64,000 nucleotides of DNA from JAFAXD01 sp963816775 (GTDB lineage Bacteria; Pseudomonadota; Alphaproteobacteria; Rhizobiales; Xanthobacteraceae). The stretch spans positions 62,001-126,000 of the forward strand of contig CAWFLX010000007.1 in the NCBI GenBank assembly GCA_963816775.1, in the 5' to 3' direction. The translations under genes were made by a program, and so were the position numbers. Of the stretch, positions 36,104 to 45,086 are shown one piece after another; positions within the stretch are counted from its first letter, which is position 1, and each line of letters starts with the position of its first letter. The notes beneath the pieces were generated by a model. The model made no database searches, was not told the origin of the DNA, and worked only from the letters and a program-made list of their open reading frames with translations.

Positions 36104-37267
36104 CTAAATCCTCTCAACGCTGCCGCGGTCCCGCGGATCGGCGATCTCGCCGCGTTGCTCGGCAAAGGCGTTGATTCCGAGCGCGGCCCGGAAGTCTGCC
36201 GTCGAGGCGGCTTTGTTGTCCTCGATCGGAATGCCGGTCGCGTCCGCGACCCGGTCGATGGCGTTGAACGTGGCGACGATTGCAGCTGCGTCGACGAACG
36301 CGGCGTCACCCATCCGGTCGCGGATTGCGGCCTGGACCTCCTGCAGACGTCGGTCGTCGTCGCCCAGCACCGCTTCGGCGAATGCCACCAGCAATGCCCC
36401 CTGCGGAATGTTGCCGTCGCCGCGGGTTCCGGTCAGCAGGCTTAGATCGTAGTCCTCACCTTTTGCTTTGCTGCTCTCACGGAGCAAGGTTGCATGCGAG
36501 GTGGTTCAATAAAAACATTGGTTAAGGACCGACACACGGCCGGCGATCAACTCGATTTGCGCATGGGTAATGGCGCGGTACTCGTTGGCGAAATCGCGCA
36601 TCCATCGGCCTGGCAGATATTGCGTCTCGACCAGCTGAAACCAGGCATAGGCTTCCTCCGGCACGAGCGAGAGCGCGCGCCGAATGTTGGCCAGAACGCC
36701 CCCCCAATATGCCGCCAGCGTCCGCTCCTCCGGGGTCTCCAACTCACCTTCGAGGTCCTTCGGATGGATCATGGGCACCCAGGCTTCGCCGCGCTGATGC
36801 GCGGTTTTGGGGCGGCGCCGCAGTGGCTCGCCGGCGACCGGCGCGGGCAGCGGATGCACCGCAACGCCAAGCGCGCGGCAGAACGTGTCGATTGACACGA
36901 CCGTGACAACGATACCGACGATCTCCACGTATTCGGTTTCGGGCGTTCCCAAAGCGCTGACGCTGTCGAACCATGTACGCGTGAGCCGGCCCGGATCGGT
37001 CACGATCCGATGGATTTGTTCGACCATGCGCTCGGGGAGAACGCCGAGACTGTCGTGCCGGCCATCAATGCCGTAGGGCGACAACGCCTGTTTGCGCCGA
37101 GCGCACAGCGGGCATTGCGGCGCGTGCCGGGTTTCAGCCGCGATCGCAAGACGCGTCACGCCGGAAAACCAGGTGCCCGGATCCGCCAGACGCGTCCAGG
37201 CCCTCTCGTGCGCCGCAACGATGTCTGCTCGCACCGCGGATGGCGCGTCGGCGTATGAAATTGTCAT
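36104..37267 (-). CDS. AhpD/CMD-fold selenoprotein candidate (alkylhydroperoxidase-related)
   Basis: Read through one TGA (36506-36508), the frame encodes 387 residues. Residues 1-200 form a first CMD-like part with a CxxC (C52-C55, APQCPLCARRK) and VEIVGIVVTVVSIDTFCRAL. The second part reads ITHAQIELIAGRVSVLNQ, then C251-F-Y-U254-T-T-S-H258, then ATLLRESSKAKGED. In AhpD the motif is C-x-x-C-x3-H and its second cysteine is the peroxidatic one; here TGA stands exactly at that position. Text after the TGA stays in frame and in family (ALLVAFAEAVLGDDDRRLQEV) for 133 codons. A SECIS-like hairpin follows. The likely role is a selenium-dependent thiol oxidoreductase or peroxidase. The alternative is a Cys-to-stop mutation. 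Confidence 0.82.
36457..36508 (-). promoter_or_regulatory. TGA codon plus SECIS-like hairpin of the AhpD-type selenoprotein candidate
   Basis: The TGA is at 36508-36506. Eighteen bases on, TTGCTC pairs with GAGCAG (36487-36482 with 36476-36471, one U-G pair) around a CGTGA loop, so the loop begins 24 bases after the TGA and has a G in its first two positions. Further pairing (TGC with GCA, CACCT with AGGTG) can extend the helix down to 36503/36457. This fits the general bacterial SECIS rules: upper stem 4-16 bp, small loop, 16-37 bases from UGA. Confidence 0.65.
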
Positions 37268-37335
37268 GAAATGAAACTAGGCGTGCCGACGGCAGCGGTC
37301 AATCATCCGTCGACACTCGCGTTCCGTCGGCGTGC

Positions 37336-37569
37336 CTAGTGCGGCCGCCCGAGCACATAGGCGAACGGCATCAGGAAGATGTCGTCACCGTTCTCATCGC
37401 TCACGTGCAAGGTCCAGGCCCGCCAGTCATCCGGCGTCTGGCTGCTGACGAATTGCTGCACGATCTGCTTGGCGCGCTCGTGCGCCTCGACCAGATCCTC
37501 GACATCACTGCCATTTTGGTCGAGCAAGACCCGTTCCGAGCTCGAGCAGTGGAAATAAACGTGGGTCAT
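37336..37569 (-). CDS. DUF6894-like small protein
   Basis: This 77-residue soluble acidic protein begins MTHVYFHCSSSERVLLDQNG and continues DVEDLVEAHERAKQIVQQFV...DWRAWTLHVSDENGDDIFLMPFAYVLG. The pattern of a short strand pair, a helix and a final strand matches DUF6894 proteins, which are abundant and uncharacterised in Hyphomicrobiales. The ATG at 37569 follows a strong GGGAGGAG. It is upstream of, and in the same direction as, the selenoprotein candidate, with a 68-base gap, so cotranscription is possible but not shown. Confidence 0.75.
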   Translation of the reverse strand: MTHVYFHCSSSERVLLDQNGSDVEDLVEAHERAKQIVQQFVSSQTPDDWRAWTLHVSDENGDDIFLMPFAYVLGRPH

Positions 37570-37937
37570 GTCATCTCCTCCCAGGAGATTGGCCGATCAA
37601 CGATCGTGGGAAGAAGGATACGCGCCACTTTATGAATTCATTCTGAAAGGCGCCGATTGCCGGCGTTCATGAAGATTGCCAGCAACTAACCGAAAGATTA
37701 CCGGCCTGTTAACAAGACGCGCGGGCGAGGCGTCAGACCGCCCTCCCGAGATCAACCAAACGAGGTCGAACCTGGGTCAGCCAGCCGGTTTTTGCGCTGC
37801 ACATGTCGGACATCAACGACCCAATACGGGCCATCAGCACGGTGGATTGAAGCGACATCAGGATTGCCGAGGGCGCAGCCTCGATTCATGATGGCCCGGA
37901 AGCGGCCCTTGCCGGGACCGCATGTGGGGAGGGCGCC
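37570..37937. other. 368-base spacer without a recognisable gene
   Basis: This divergent region between the DUF6894-like gene and the DoxX gene must hold promoters for both directions. I find no convincing -35/-10 pair, no RNA gene and no strong hairpin in it. Its only small ORFs (for example 37676-37891) lack family resemblance. Confidence 0.6.
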
Positions 37938-38369
37938 ATGCCGGATGTCGTCAATTTGATCAGTCGAGTGCTGCTGTCCGCAGTGTTCATTGTCTACGGC
38001 ATATTCAAATTCATGGACGTGAGTTCAATCACCAATAATGCCGGCACCAAGCGCTTCATGGACCTGATCGCGGGCGGCGCCGCGGCACCCACGTGGCTCG
38101 GGTACCTGATCGCGGCGATCGAAGTCTTCGGCGGGCTCGCGATCCTGGTCGGCATCAAGACCCGCTGGGTTGCCTGGGCGTTCGTGGCTTGGCTTATTGT
38201 CGTGACCTACTTCGGCCATCCGTTCTGGACCATGGACGGCCAGCCGCGCGGGCTCAATATGGCCAACTTCTACAAGAACCTGGCGATCATCGGAGGATAC
38301 CTGCTGCTCGCCACCGCGGGAGGAGGCCGCTACTCGGTCGACGGCCAGATCGCCGAACGCAAAAGCTGA
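37938..38369 (+). CDS. DoxX family membrane protein
   Basis: This 143-residue inner-membrane protein has four hydrophobic helices. It opens VVNLISRVLLSAVFIVYGIFKFMD and continues with TWLGYLIAAIEVFGGLAILVGIKTRWVAWAFVAWLIVVTYFGHPFW, the classic DoxX/DUF417-type pattern, and ends with YLLLATAGGGRYSVDG. Family members are linked to respiratory or redox stress functions but are seldom defined biochemically. The ATG at 37938 follows GGGGAGGG. A strong hairpin follows the gene. Confidence 0.92.
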   Translation: MPDVVNLISRVLLSAVFIVYGIFKFMDVSSITNNAGTKRFMDLIAGGAAAPTWLGYLIAAIEVFGGLAILVGIKTRWVAWAFVAWLIVVTYFGHPFWTMDGQPRGLNMANFYKNLAIIGGYLLLATAGGGRYSVDGQIAERKS

Positions 38370-38400
38370 AACGCGGCATTGGGGCGTTTGCGTGGGGTCG

Positions 38401-38442
38401 AGCTCGGATTTCGTCGGCGCACTGCCGCCGGCGAACCGAGCT
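38401..38442. terminator. Long hairpin terminator between convergent genes
   Basis: AGCTCGG (38401-38407) pairs with CCGAGCT (38436-38442), and inside it TTCGTCGGCG (38410-38419) pairs with CGCCGGCGAA (38426-38435) with one U-G pair. This gives about 17 bp with a two-base bulge and a six-base loop. It lies between the DoxX gene end and the convergent amidase stop codon, which it overlaps. Confidence 0.6.
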
Positions 38443-39790
38443 AGGGCGCGCGCGTCAGCAGTGTCTCGACGGCGAGCGCGACCCGCAATACCCGCGCGTC
38501 GCTCCCGCGCGGGCCGACCACCGATAGTCCAACCGGAAGAGCGTCCGGCCGTTCAATCGGCACCGTCGCGGCACAGCCATCGAGAAAATTCACTGCCATC
38601 GGGTTGCGCAGGATCATGGCGTTGAGGCGTGCAAACTCAGCATCATCGGCGAAGGCCGCGATCAGGGGCGCGACCTTGGCGACGGTCGGCATCAGCAGCG
38701 CGTCGTAAGGTGACAGCCGGTCATTGAAGCTTGCTATCAGCCGTTCGCGCTCGGCGCGCAGGCGCACGTAATCCGCGGCCGCCATGTCGCGGCCGCGCTC
38801 GATGCGAATGCGCACCCTCGGATCGTAGTCCTGCGCCCGCGCCTCCAGCAGCGGTGCGTGCCAGGCGAAAGCCTCGGCCGCTGGGAACCCGCCTCTGGAG
38901 TTTACCCCCGGCAATTCATCGAACTCCTGGATCTCGCGTTTGACCAGGCGGGCGCCGGCGCGGGTGAGCGCCGCGCAGGCACGCTCAAACGCAGCGGAGA
39001 CCTCCGCATCGAGCTTTTCCAGAACATAGTTGGTTGGGATCAGGAAGCGCAGTTCCGCGAGCGCCGCGGCTTCGGGCAAATGTGGAGTCTCTCCCGCCAT
39101 GATCGCGTCGGTGATGATGCAGCACGCGATACTGCGCGCGAGCGGACCTATGGAATCGAGCGTGGTGGAGAGTGGCAGCATGCCATCCTGCGGGATGCGC
39201 CGCGCCGTAGGCTTAAACCCGGCGAGCCCGCATAGCGCCGCCGGAATCCGCACCGACCCGCCGGTGTCGGTGCCGATTGCAACGACTGCCATGCCATCCG
39301 CGACCGACACGGCGGCACCCGAGGACGAACCGCCTGGGATGCGCGCGCGGTCGAACGGATTGCCGGGCGTTCCATAGTGCGGGTTGATGCCGACCCCGGA
39401 GAACGCAAACTCGGTCATGTTGGTGCGCCCGATCAGTACCGCACCGGCTTGCCGCAGTCGCGCTACCACGGCGGCGTCCGCAGTCGCTGGCGGTCGCTCG
39501 CCCAGCACCTTGGAAGCAGCCCGCGTGCGCTGGCCCGCGATATCCAACAAGTCCTTGATCGAGACCGGTAACCCGGCGAGCGGCGAGAGCACGTAGCCGG
39601 CCTTGCGCAGCGCGTCCTGGGCATCCGCGGCCGCCCGCGCACCATTGGCATCGACGTGCAGGAACGTGCGCGCCCCCTCGCCTGCCGGGTCGACGATCGC
39701 CGCCAACGCCTGCTCGATCAGCTCGCGGCTCGAGGTTCGTGCCGCCGCGAGATCCCGTGCAAGCCCAAGAACCGTCCTCGCCTTGGTCAC
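38441..39790 (-). CDS. Amidase (amidase-signature family)
   Basis: This is an amidase of about 449 residues. The catalytic lysine lies in LPVSIKDLLDIAG, the cis-serine in RIPGGSSSGAAVSVADGM, and the serine nucleophile in IGTDTGGSVRIPAALCGLAGFKPT. These three define the Ser-cisSer-Lys family, which cleaves linear amides or transfers amide groups. The frame is open from 39973 but the upstream part looks random; a GTG at 39790 (TKARTVLGLARDLA) gives the normal N-terminus. It is divergent from the UbiD-headed operon. The amide substrate is unknown. Confidence 0.88.
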   Translation of the reverse strand: MTKARTVLGLARDLAAARTSSRELIEQALAAIVDPAGEGARTFLHVDANGARAAADAQDALRKAGYVLSPLAGLPVSIKDLLDIAGQRTRAASKVLGERPPATADAAVVARLRQAGAVLIGRTNMTEFAFSGVGINPHYGTPGNPFDRARIPGGSSSGAAVSVADGMAVVAIGTDTGGSVRIPAALCGLAGFKPTARRIPQDGMLPLSTTLDSIGPLARSIACCIITDAIMAGETPHLPEAAALAELRFLIPTNYVLEKLDAEVSAAFERACAALTRAGARLVKREIQEFDELPGVNSRGGFPAAEAFAWHAPLLEARAQDYDPRVRIRIERGRDMAAADYVRLRAERERLIASFNDRLSPYDALLMPTVAKVAPLIAAFADDAEFARLNAMILRNPMAVNFLDGCAATVPIERPDALPVGLSVVGPRGSDARVLRVALAVETLLTRAP

Positions 39791-39926
39791 GTGCAAACCC
39801 CGCTCGCCGCCATTGCCTCCACGCACGATGTCGCGGAACGACCGCTTCGGCAACCGTCGCGGCCACCGGCCATTGACATAGGCAAGGAGATTAGTAAAGC
39901 TAGTTAACCAATGAGAGGCGCTCGCG

Positions 39927-41348
39927 ATGTCTGCTACCCCAGTCAAGCGAACAACCGCCGCCGATATTGGCAATGCGCCGACGCTCGACGCGTCGTTGCG
40001 CGGCTATCTCGACACCAACGCCGATATCGTTACCCGCATCCACAAGCCGGTATCGATCGATGACGTCGGCGCGCTTTCGGCCCAGGTGGATACCCCGATC
40101 CTGTTTGAGCAGATCATCGAGAAGCCGGGCTTTCGCCTCTGCGACATCCTGGTGAAAAACCGCGCCTCGCAGGCGCGCGCGCTTGGGGTCGCGCGCGAGG
40201 ACTATCTGAAGACGCTGGCGTTTCGGTTGCGGCAACCGCCGCGCGGCTTCAAACACGTCAAGTCGGCCCCGGTGAAGGAGATCGTCCGAACCGGCACGGA
40301 TGCGGATTGGACGGTCTTGCCGATCCCCAAGCACAAGGACGCGGACGAGTGGCCTTATGTCACGGCCATGAACGTGATCCGCGACCCGGAGACCGGCTTC
40401 TACAACTCATGCCACGCCGGCACTCAGGCGGTCGGTCCGCGGCGCGGACTGATCAGCTTTGCGACCCCGCATTCCCACATCATCATGAACAAATACCGCG
40501 CGATGGGACGCGACAAGATGCCGATCGCGTTCGTGTTTGGCGTGCCGCCGGCCTACGAGATCATGGCCAATTTCTCGGGCCTGCACATGGACATGTGGGG
40601 CGAACTCGAAATGGTCGGAACCGTCATGGATCAAGACGTCGAGATGGTGGCGTGCGAAACGCTCGATCTCAACGTGCCGGCGCAAGCCGAGATCGTGGTC
40701 GAAGGCTACGTCAAGCTTAGCCAGATGTTTCCGGTCGGTGAAGTGACCTCGCCGTCGATGTATCACCTGCCGCATCACGAGAACGTGCCGGAGGTCGAGA
40801 TCACCGCGGTCACCATGCGGGGCGACCGGCCGATCTATCGCAATCATCAGACCTGCCCTGACACCGATCACCAGCCGCTTCCGCGGCTCTGTCACGAGGC
40901 GGTGCTCTACAATCGCCTGAGCGAGATCGGGCTTGCCGTCAAGGATGTGCGGTTTCCGACCTGGGGCGCGGCGCTGTCCTGCATCCTGCAGTTTGATTAT
41001 CCGCGCGAGGGCATGGTCAACGACGCGCTGATGACCGCCATGGGTGCGCCCTGGCTCAATACCAAATTGGTGATCGCGGTGAGCCCCGACACCGACCTCG
41101 ACCAGCCTGGCGAGGTCTATCACGCGATCGCGACGCGATGCGACCCGGCACGCGACGTAGTGATCGTGTCGAACACGCGTGGCTCGCCTTATGACCCGTC
41201 CGCCAAGCCGCTTGACGGTCATTATCCGTGGCGCGTCGTCGGCAAGATGGGCATCGACGCGACCCGCAAGGCGCGCCACGACCCGCACGATTTCGACCGT
41301 GCCTGGCCGAAGAACTGGGGCAAGGCGAAGCTCGAAGATTACTTGTGA
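39927..41348 (+). CDS. UbiD family decarboxylase
   Basis: This 473-residue protein matches prenylated-FMN-dependent (de)carboxylases: FKHVKSAPVKEIVRTGTDADWTVLPIPKHKDADEWPYVTAMNVIRDP, RRGLISFATPHSHIIMNKYRAMGRDKMPIAFVFG, and PVGEVTSPSMYHLPHHENVPEVEITAVTMR. Such enzymes decarboxylate or carboxylate aromatic or unsaturated acids and need a UbiX partner for the cofactor, which is not in the window. The ATG at 39927 has a GAGG upstream. It is the first gene of the long plus-strand catabolic run. Confidence 0.93.
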   Translation: MSATPVKRTTAADIGNAPTLDASLRGYLDTNADIVTRIHKPVSIDDVGALSAQVDTPILFEQIIEKPGFRLCDILVKNRASQARALGVAREDYLKTLAFRLRQPPRGFKHVKSAPVKEIVRTGTDADWTVLPIPKHKDADEWPYVTAMNVIRDPETGFYNSCHAGTQAVGPRRGLISFATPHSHIIMNKYRAMGRDKMPIAFVFGVPPAYEIMANFSGLHMDMWGELEMVGTVMDQDVEMVACETLDLNVPAQAEIVVEGYVKLSQMFPVGEVTSPSMYHLPHHENVPEVEITAVTMRGDRPIYRNHQTCPDTDHQPLPRLCHEAVLYNRLSEIGLAVKDVRFPTWGAALSCILQFDYPREGMVNDALMTAMGAPWLNTKLVIAVSPDTDLDQPGEVYHAIATRCDPARDVVIVSNTRGSPYDPSAKPLDGHYPWRVVGKMGIDATRKARHDPHDFDRAWPKNWGKAKLEDYL

Positions 41349-41387
41349 AAGTGCCCGCACGCCGTGCAACGCAAGGGAGATGAGCCA

Positions 41388-42029
41388 ATGAACCAACCCG
41401 TAACAGCCCCGCCTCCTCGCGTCCTCTATGAGGCCGAGCCGTTCATTCCCTACGTCAAGGAAGAGGACATCTCGCCCAAACTCGAGCCGGTGCTCGCACC
41501 ATACAAGAAGCGGATGGGCTTCCTGCCCAATGCGCTTAAGCTCTATGCCTATCGCCCGGAGATTGCGGCAACGCTGTGGGCGCTCAACAGCAACATCATG
41601 CGCGATCCGTCATCGACGCTCGATCAGTTCCTCAAGCGCAAGCTCGCGGTCGTGTGCTGCGCGGTGAACGGCTGCGCCTATTGTACCGCGCACAGCTGCA
41701 CGATGCTCAAGGCGCCGCGCGGCATCGGTTCCGAAGGCTGGGGTCTGCGCGAGGACGAGCTCCAGGATCTGATCACCGGCAATATGGAACCCGCGAACGA
41801 GTTCGAACGCGCGTGTTTTGATTATGTGCGCGCCGCATCGGCGGATCCGACCTCGGTGCCGACCGAGATCCTGCAGCGACTCAAGCAGCACCTCACCCCA
41901 CCGCAGATCGTTGAGCTTGCGTGCGTCGTCGGGTTCTGGAAGTTCTACAACACCGTGCATGACAGCCTGCAGATTCCAGTCGAGAGCCAGCTCCTGCAGG
42001 ACACCGGCTACGTCGACTTGGTTGCTTAA
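41388..42029 (+). CDS. AhpD-like protein (peroxidase-related, CxxC type)
   Basis: This 213-residue helical protein of the CMD/AhpD superfamily carries NGCAYCTAHSCTML, the standard C-x-x-C-x3-H site in which two cysteines and a histidine support disulfide redox chemistry. It also has SSTLDQFLKRKLAVVCCAVNG and LTPPQIVELACVVGFWKFYN, as in uncharacterised peroxidase-related enzymes. The ATG at 41388 follows AAGGGAGATGAG. It lies 39 bases after UbiD and probably protects or assists that pathway. It is a useful cysteine counterpart to the TGA-containing homologue at 36104-37267. Confidence 0.9.
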   Translation: MNQPVTAPPPRVLYEAEPFIPYVKEEDISPKLEPVLAPYKKRMGFLPNALKLYAYRPEIAATLWALNSNIMRDPSSTLDQFLKRKLAVVCCAVNGCAYCTAHSCTMLKAPRGIGSEGWGLREDELQDLITGNMEPANEFERACFDYVRAASADPTSVPTEILQRLKQHLTPPQIVELACVVGFWKFYNTVHDSLQIPVESQLLQDTGYVDLVA

Positions 42030-42046
42030 AATCGGATCAAGCAGAC

Positions 42047-42634
42047 GTGCCCGCGAAAGCGAAGCTCCCACGCCGGCAACCGGAAGCGACTGCCGCCTTG
42101 CCGGCGACCGCTTCGCGCCAAGCGCTGCTGGAGGCCGGCAGCGACGACCGTTTTCGGCAGCTGGTCTACGACCTGCTGACAATCTCGGTGCGCATGGAAA
42201 CGGCGCGCGAGCATTTAGCGCGCCGGCTCGGCGTTAGCGGGCCTCAGTACAGCATCTTGATGGCCATCGCCCGCCTGCAGGACCGACACGGCGTCCGGGT
42301 TGGCGGCGTTGCCAAAGCGCTGCACGTGACAAGCGCCTTCATCGCCACCGAAACCGGGAGGCTCGCCCGGCTTGGATTGCTCTCCAAAAGCCCCAATCCG
42401 AAGGACCGGCGTGGCATCCTGCTCGCGCTTACGCCGAGGGGTCAGGCGGCGCTCGTGAAGCTTGGTCCGGAGATCCGAGCCGTCAACGACGACTTCTTCA
42501 AGCCGCTCGACCGCGCCGGATTCCAGGCTCTGGCATCGACAGCTGCCGCATTGGTTGAAAGCTCGAGCAGGGTCGAGCGGCGGCTGCGGGTGATGGACGA
42601 CAACGAGTGGCTGGCGCTACGCGCGGCCGAGTGA
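42047..42634 (+). CDS. MarR family transcriptional regulator
   Basis: This 195-residue regulator has the MarR winged helix (~45-150): VYDLLTISVRMETAREHLARRLGVSGPQYSILMAIARL, VGGVAKALHVTSAFIATETGRLARLGLLSKSPNPKDRRGILLALTPRG. The wing arginine pair (KDRRG) is intact. It starts at a GTG (42047) without a clear ribosome site. MarR proteins beside aromatic genes usually repress them and release on binding the aromatic ligand, so it may govern the downstream run. Confidence 0.92.
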   Translation: MPAKAKLPRRQPEATAALPATASRQALLEAGSDDRFRQLVYDLLTISVRMETAREHLARRLGVSGPQYSILMAIARLQDRHGVRVGGVAKALHVTSAFIATETGRLARLGLLSKSPNPKDRRGILLALTPRGQAALVKLGPEIRAVNDDFFKPLDRAGFQALASTAAALVESSSRVERRLRVMDDNEWLALRAAE

Positions 42635-42749
42635 CCCTGCTTTTCGCATAAGCGCCTGGCAACCGCAGCAGATCGCGCCACGGCGAGCCTAATTGGTACG
42701 CTTGTGAAATTTCACAGTTGTGGCAGGCTGAGGTGGCAACGGGGTCAAC

Positions 42750-43082
42750 ATGATCTCTTATTTCGTGCGATATCACGGCAAGGCCGCCGATCCGATTGCG
42801 TTCGCGCGCTATTACGAGACCGCCCACGCGCCAATCCTGCAGCGTTTCCCCGGCATCCATTCGCTGATCCTGCATCAGCCGGTGACTTGGAACGATCCGT
42901 TTCCGGTACGCGACGACGGCACTTCGTTGCTGGCGCAGATGACGTTCGAGACCGCGGCCGACCTTGACCGCGCCCTCCAATCGGAGGCGCGGCGCGCGGC
43001 ACGCGATGATTTCGCGCGTTTTCCGCGCTTCGATGGCGACGTCACCCATCAGGCCATGACCGCCAAGGTGATCTTTCCATGA
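42750..43082 (+). CDS. EthD family protein
   Basis: This 110-residue dimeric alpha-beta-barrel protein opens MISYFVRYHGKAADPIAFARYYETAHAPILQRFPGI, a clear EthD pattern with the conserved histidine in YETAHAPI, and ends FARFPRFDGDVTHQAMTAKVIFP. EthD-like proteins often act as small lyases, isomerases or decarboxylase-like helpers in catabolic operons. The stop overlaps the start of the old yellow enzyme gene (ATGA), so the two are translated together. Confidence 0.9.
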   Translation: MISYFVRYHGKAADPIAFARYYETAHAPILQRFPGIHSLILHQPVTWNDPFPVRDDGTSLLAQMTFETAADLDRALQSEARRAARDDFARFPRFDGDVTHQAMTAKVIFP

Positions 43083-44194
43083 GCGTCGAGAACGCGCGGC
43101 GCATCCTGCAGCGGGAGCGCAACCCGCATCTCTTTCGTGCGCTCAACTTGCGCACCGTCACGGCGCGCAACCGCATCATGATGTCGCCGATGTGCCAGTA
43201 CTCGGCGGAAAACGGCCTGCCGAACCAATGGCACAGCCACCATCTCGCAACGCGCGCCGTCGGCGGCGCCGGGATTGTGTGCGTGGAAGCGAGCCACGTC
43301 GAGGCGCGCGGCCGTATCACCAAATATTGCCTTGGGCTCTGGAACGACGCGCAGCGCGACCGCCTTGCCGCGATCGCGGCGTTCGTCGCGCAACAAGGCG
43401 CGGTGCCGGGCATTCAACTCGCACACGCCGGCCGCAAGGGATCCGTCACGCGTCCGTGGGAAGGCACGCAGCCGCTGCAACCAAATGACGGCGCCTGGGA
43501 GGCGCTCGGCCCCTCGCCTCTCCCCTATGCGGACGGCTTCCCGGCGCCGTGCGAAATGGACGCACGCCTGATCGAGGAAGTCATCGATGCCTTCCGACAA
43601 GCGGCCCGGCGTGCGCACGAGGCCGGATTCAAATTCCTCCAGCTGCACGCCGGTCACGGCTACCTGCTGCACCAGTTTCTCTCCCCGCTCAGCAATCAAC
43701 GCGAAGATCGCTATGGCGGGGCGCGCGAGAACCGCATGCGCTTCCTAATGGAAACCGTCTGCGCCGTGCGGACCGCCTGGCCGCGCGAATTGCCGCTGTC
43801 GGTGCGGCTCTCGGTCACCGATTGGGTCGAAGGCGGCTGGGACGTGGAGGATTCGGTTGCGCTCGCGCGCGCCCTGAAGGCGACCGGCGACGTCGATCTC
43901 ATCGACGCCAGCAGCGGCGGGCTCGATCCGCGCCAGCGCATTCCGGTCCATCCCGGCTATCAGGTTCCGTTCGCCGAGCGCATTCGGCGCGACACCGGCA
44001 TTACAACCGCGGCGGTCGGCCTGATCTCGTCGCCTGAGGCTGCTGAAGAGATCATTGCCAACGGCCGTGCCGATCTCGTGGTTCTGGGCCGCATGCTGCT
44101 CAACGATCCCTATTGGCCGCTGCACGCCGCCAAGACGCTGCGCGCCGATAGCCTCGCCTGGCCGGTGCAGTACGAGCGCGCCAACATTTTTTGA
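43079..44194 (+). CDS. Old yellow enzyme family NADH:flavin oxidoreductase (YqjM/NamA class)
   Basis: This 371-residue FMN TIM-barrel protein begins FRALNLRTVTARNRIMMSPMCQYSAENG, where the cysteine near the FMN marks the thermophilic-like YqjM class. IQLAHAGRKGS, the substrate-binding histidine pair region LQLHAGHGYLLHQFLSPLSNQREDRYGG, and late FMN-binding parts AVGLISSPEAAEEIIANGRADLVVLGR are present. It should reduce activated C=C bonds of enones or unsaturated acids with NAD(P)H. It is coupled to EthD and just upstream of the transporter genes. Confidence 0.94.
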   Translation: MSVENARRILQRERNPHLFRALNLRTVTARNRIMMSPMCQYSAENGLPNQWHSHHLATRAVGGAGIVCVEASHVEARGRITKYCLGLWNDAQRDRLAAIAAFVAQQGAVPGIQLAHAGRKGSVTRPWEGTQPLQPNDGAWEALGPSPLPYADGFPAPCEMDARLIEEVIDAFRQAARRAHEAGFKFLQLHAGHGYLLHQFLSPLSNQREDRYGGARENRMRFLMETVCAVRTAWPRELPLSVRLSVTDWVEGGWDVEDSVALARALKATGDVDLIDASSGGLDPRQRIPVHPGYQVPFAERIRRDTGITTAAVGLISSPEAAEEIIANGRADLVVLGRMLLNDPYWPLHAAKTLRADSLAWPVQYERANIF

Positions 44195-44210
44195 AGGACG
44201 ACCGTCATCC

Positions 44211-45086
44211 ATGATCGGGCAGCAGATCATCAACGGCCTCATGCTCGGATCGGTCTACGCGATGGTTGCGGTCGCGCTCACGCTCAGCATCGGCGTGCTC
44301 AATTTCCTGAACTTCAGCATTCCCGGGCTGTTCATGATCGCCGGCATGTCGACCTGGGCGCTGATCCACGCGGGCGTACCTTGGCCGCTGGCGATCCTCG
44401 CGGCGCTCGCGATCACGACGGCAGTATCGCTTGTGGTCGAGCGTTTCACCTGGCGGTGGCTGCGCGGCGCCGAGCATTTCGTTCCGCTGGTCAGTTCGAT
44501 GGCGTTCCTGCTCATGTTCGAACATCTGGCGATCGCGTGGTGGGGCTCGGAAATGCGCGTGCTCCCACCCCTGTTCGCCGGGACCGACTGGCGGATTGCC
44601 GGCTTCGTGATCTCGTTGCCGCAACTCGCCGGGCTGATGGTGTCCATCGCGTCGATCTGGGGGCTGTCCGCGCTGCTCAAGCGCACCAGCCTCGGGCGCG
44701 GCTTGCGCACCATCGCCGAAGATTCCGATACCGCGCTGCTCCTTGGCATCGACATCGGCCGCATTGTGCCGATCGTGTTCGCACTGGCCGGCTTGTTCGC
44801 CGCGATCGCCGGCGTCCTGTTCGCGCTCAACTATCGCCAGGTGCAGCCGTTCATGGGCGAGGCGGTTGGTCTCAAGGGCATTTCGGCGATGATCGTCGGC
44901 GGCATGGGGAACACCTGGGGCGCGATCGCCGGCGGCCTGATCATCGGCATCGCCGAAGTGCTGTCGGTCGGCTACGTCGGCGCCAACTTCGTCGACATCA
45001 GCGTTTTCGGATTGTTGCTGCTGATCCTGTTCATACGGCCGACCGGCTTGTTCGCCGGCCTGCCTGCGGGGCGGAGCGGCATATGA
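44211..45086 (+). CDS. Branched-chain amino acid type ABC permease, LivH type
   Basis: This 291-residue membrane permease opens MIGQQIINGLMLGSVYAMVAVALTLSIGVLNFLNFSIPGLFM and ends with GLKGISAMIVGGMGNTWGAIAGGLIIGIAEVLS, both typical of LivH. The ATG at 44211 lies 16 bases after the old yellow enzyme stop; an AAGGA is slightly distant. Its stop overlaps the LivM-type start (ATGA). It is part of a complete five-gene HAAT importer embedded in the catabolic run. Confidence 0.94.
   Translation: MIGQQIINGLMLGSVYAMVAVALTLSIGVLNFLNFSIPGLFMIAGMSTWALIHAGVPWPLAILAALAITTAVSLVVERFTWRWLRGAEHFVPLVSSMAFLLMFEHLAIAWWGSEMRVLPPLFAGTDWRIAGFVISLPQLAGLMVSIASIWGLSALLKRTSLGRGLRTIAEDSDTALLLGIDIGRIVPIVFALAGLFAAIAGVLFALNYRQVQPFMGEAVGLKGISAMIVGGMGNTWGAIAGGLIIGIAEVLSVGYVGANFVDISVFGLLLLILFIRPTGLFAGLPAGRSGI

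Noticed and set aside
36506..36508. Simple nonsense mutation as the explanation for the TGA in the AhpD-fold gene
   Set aside because: Not excluded, but less likely: the stop is TGA and not TAA or TAG, it falls on the catalytic position, the frame stays coding afterwards, and a SECIS-like hairpin follows.
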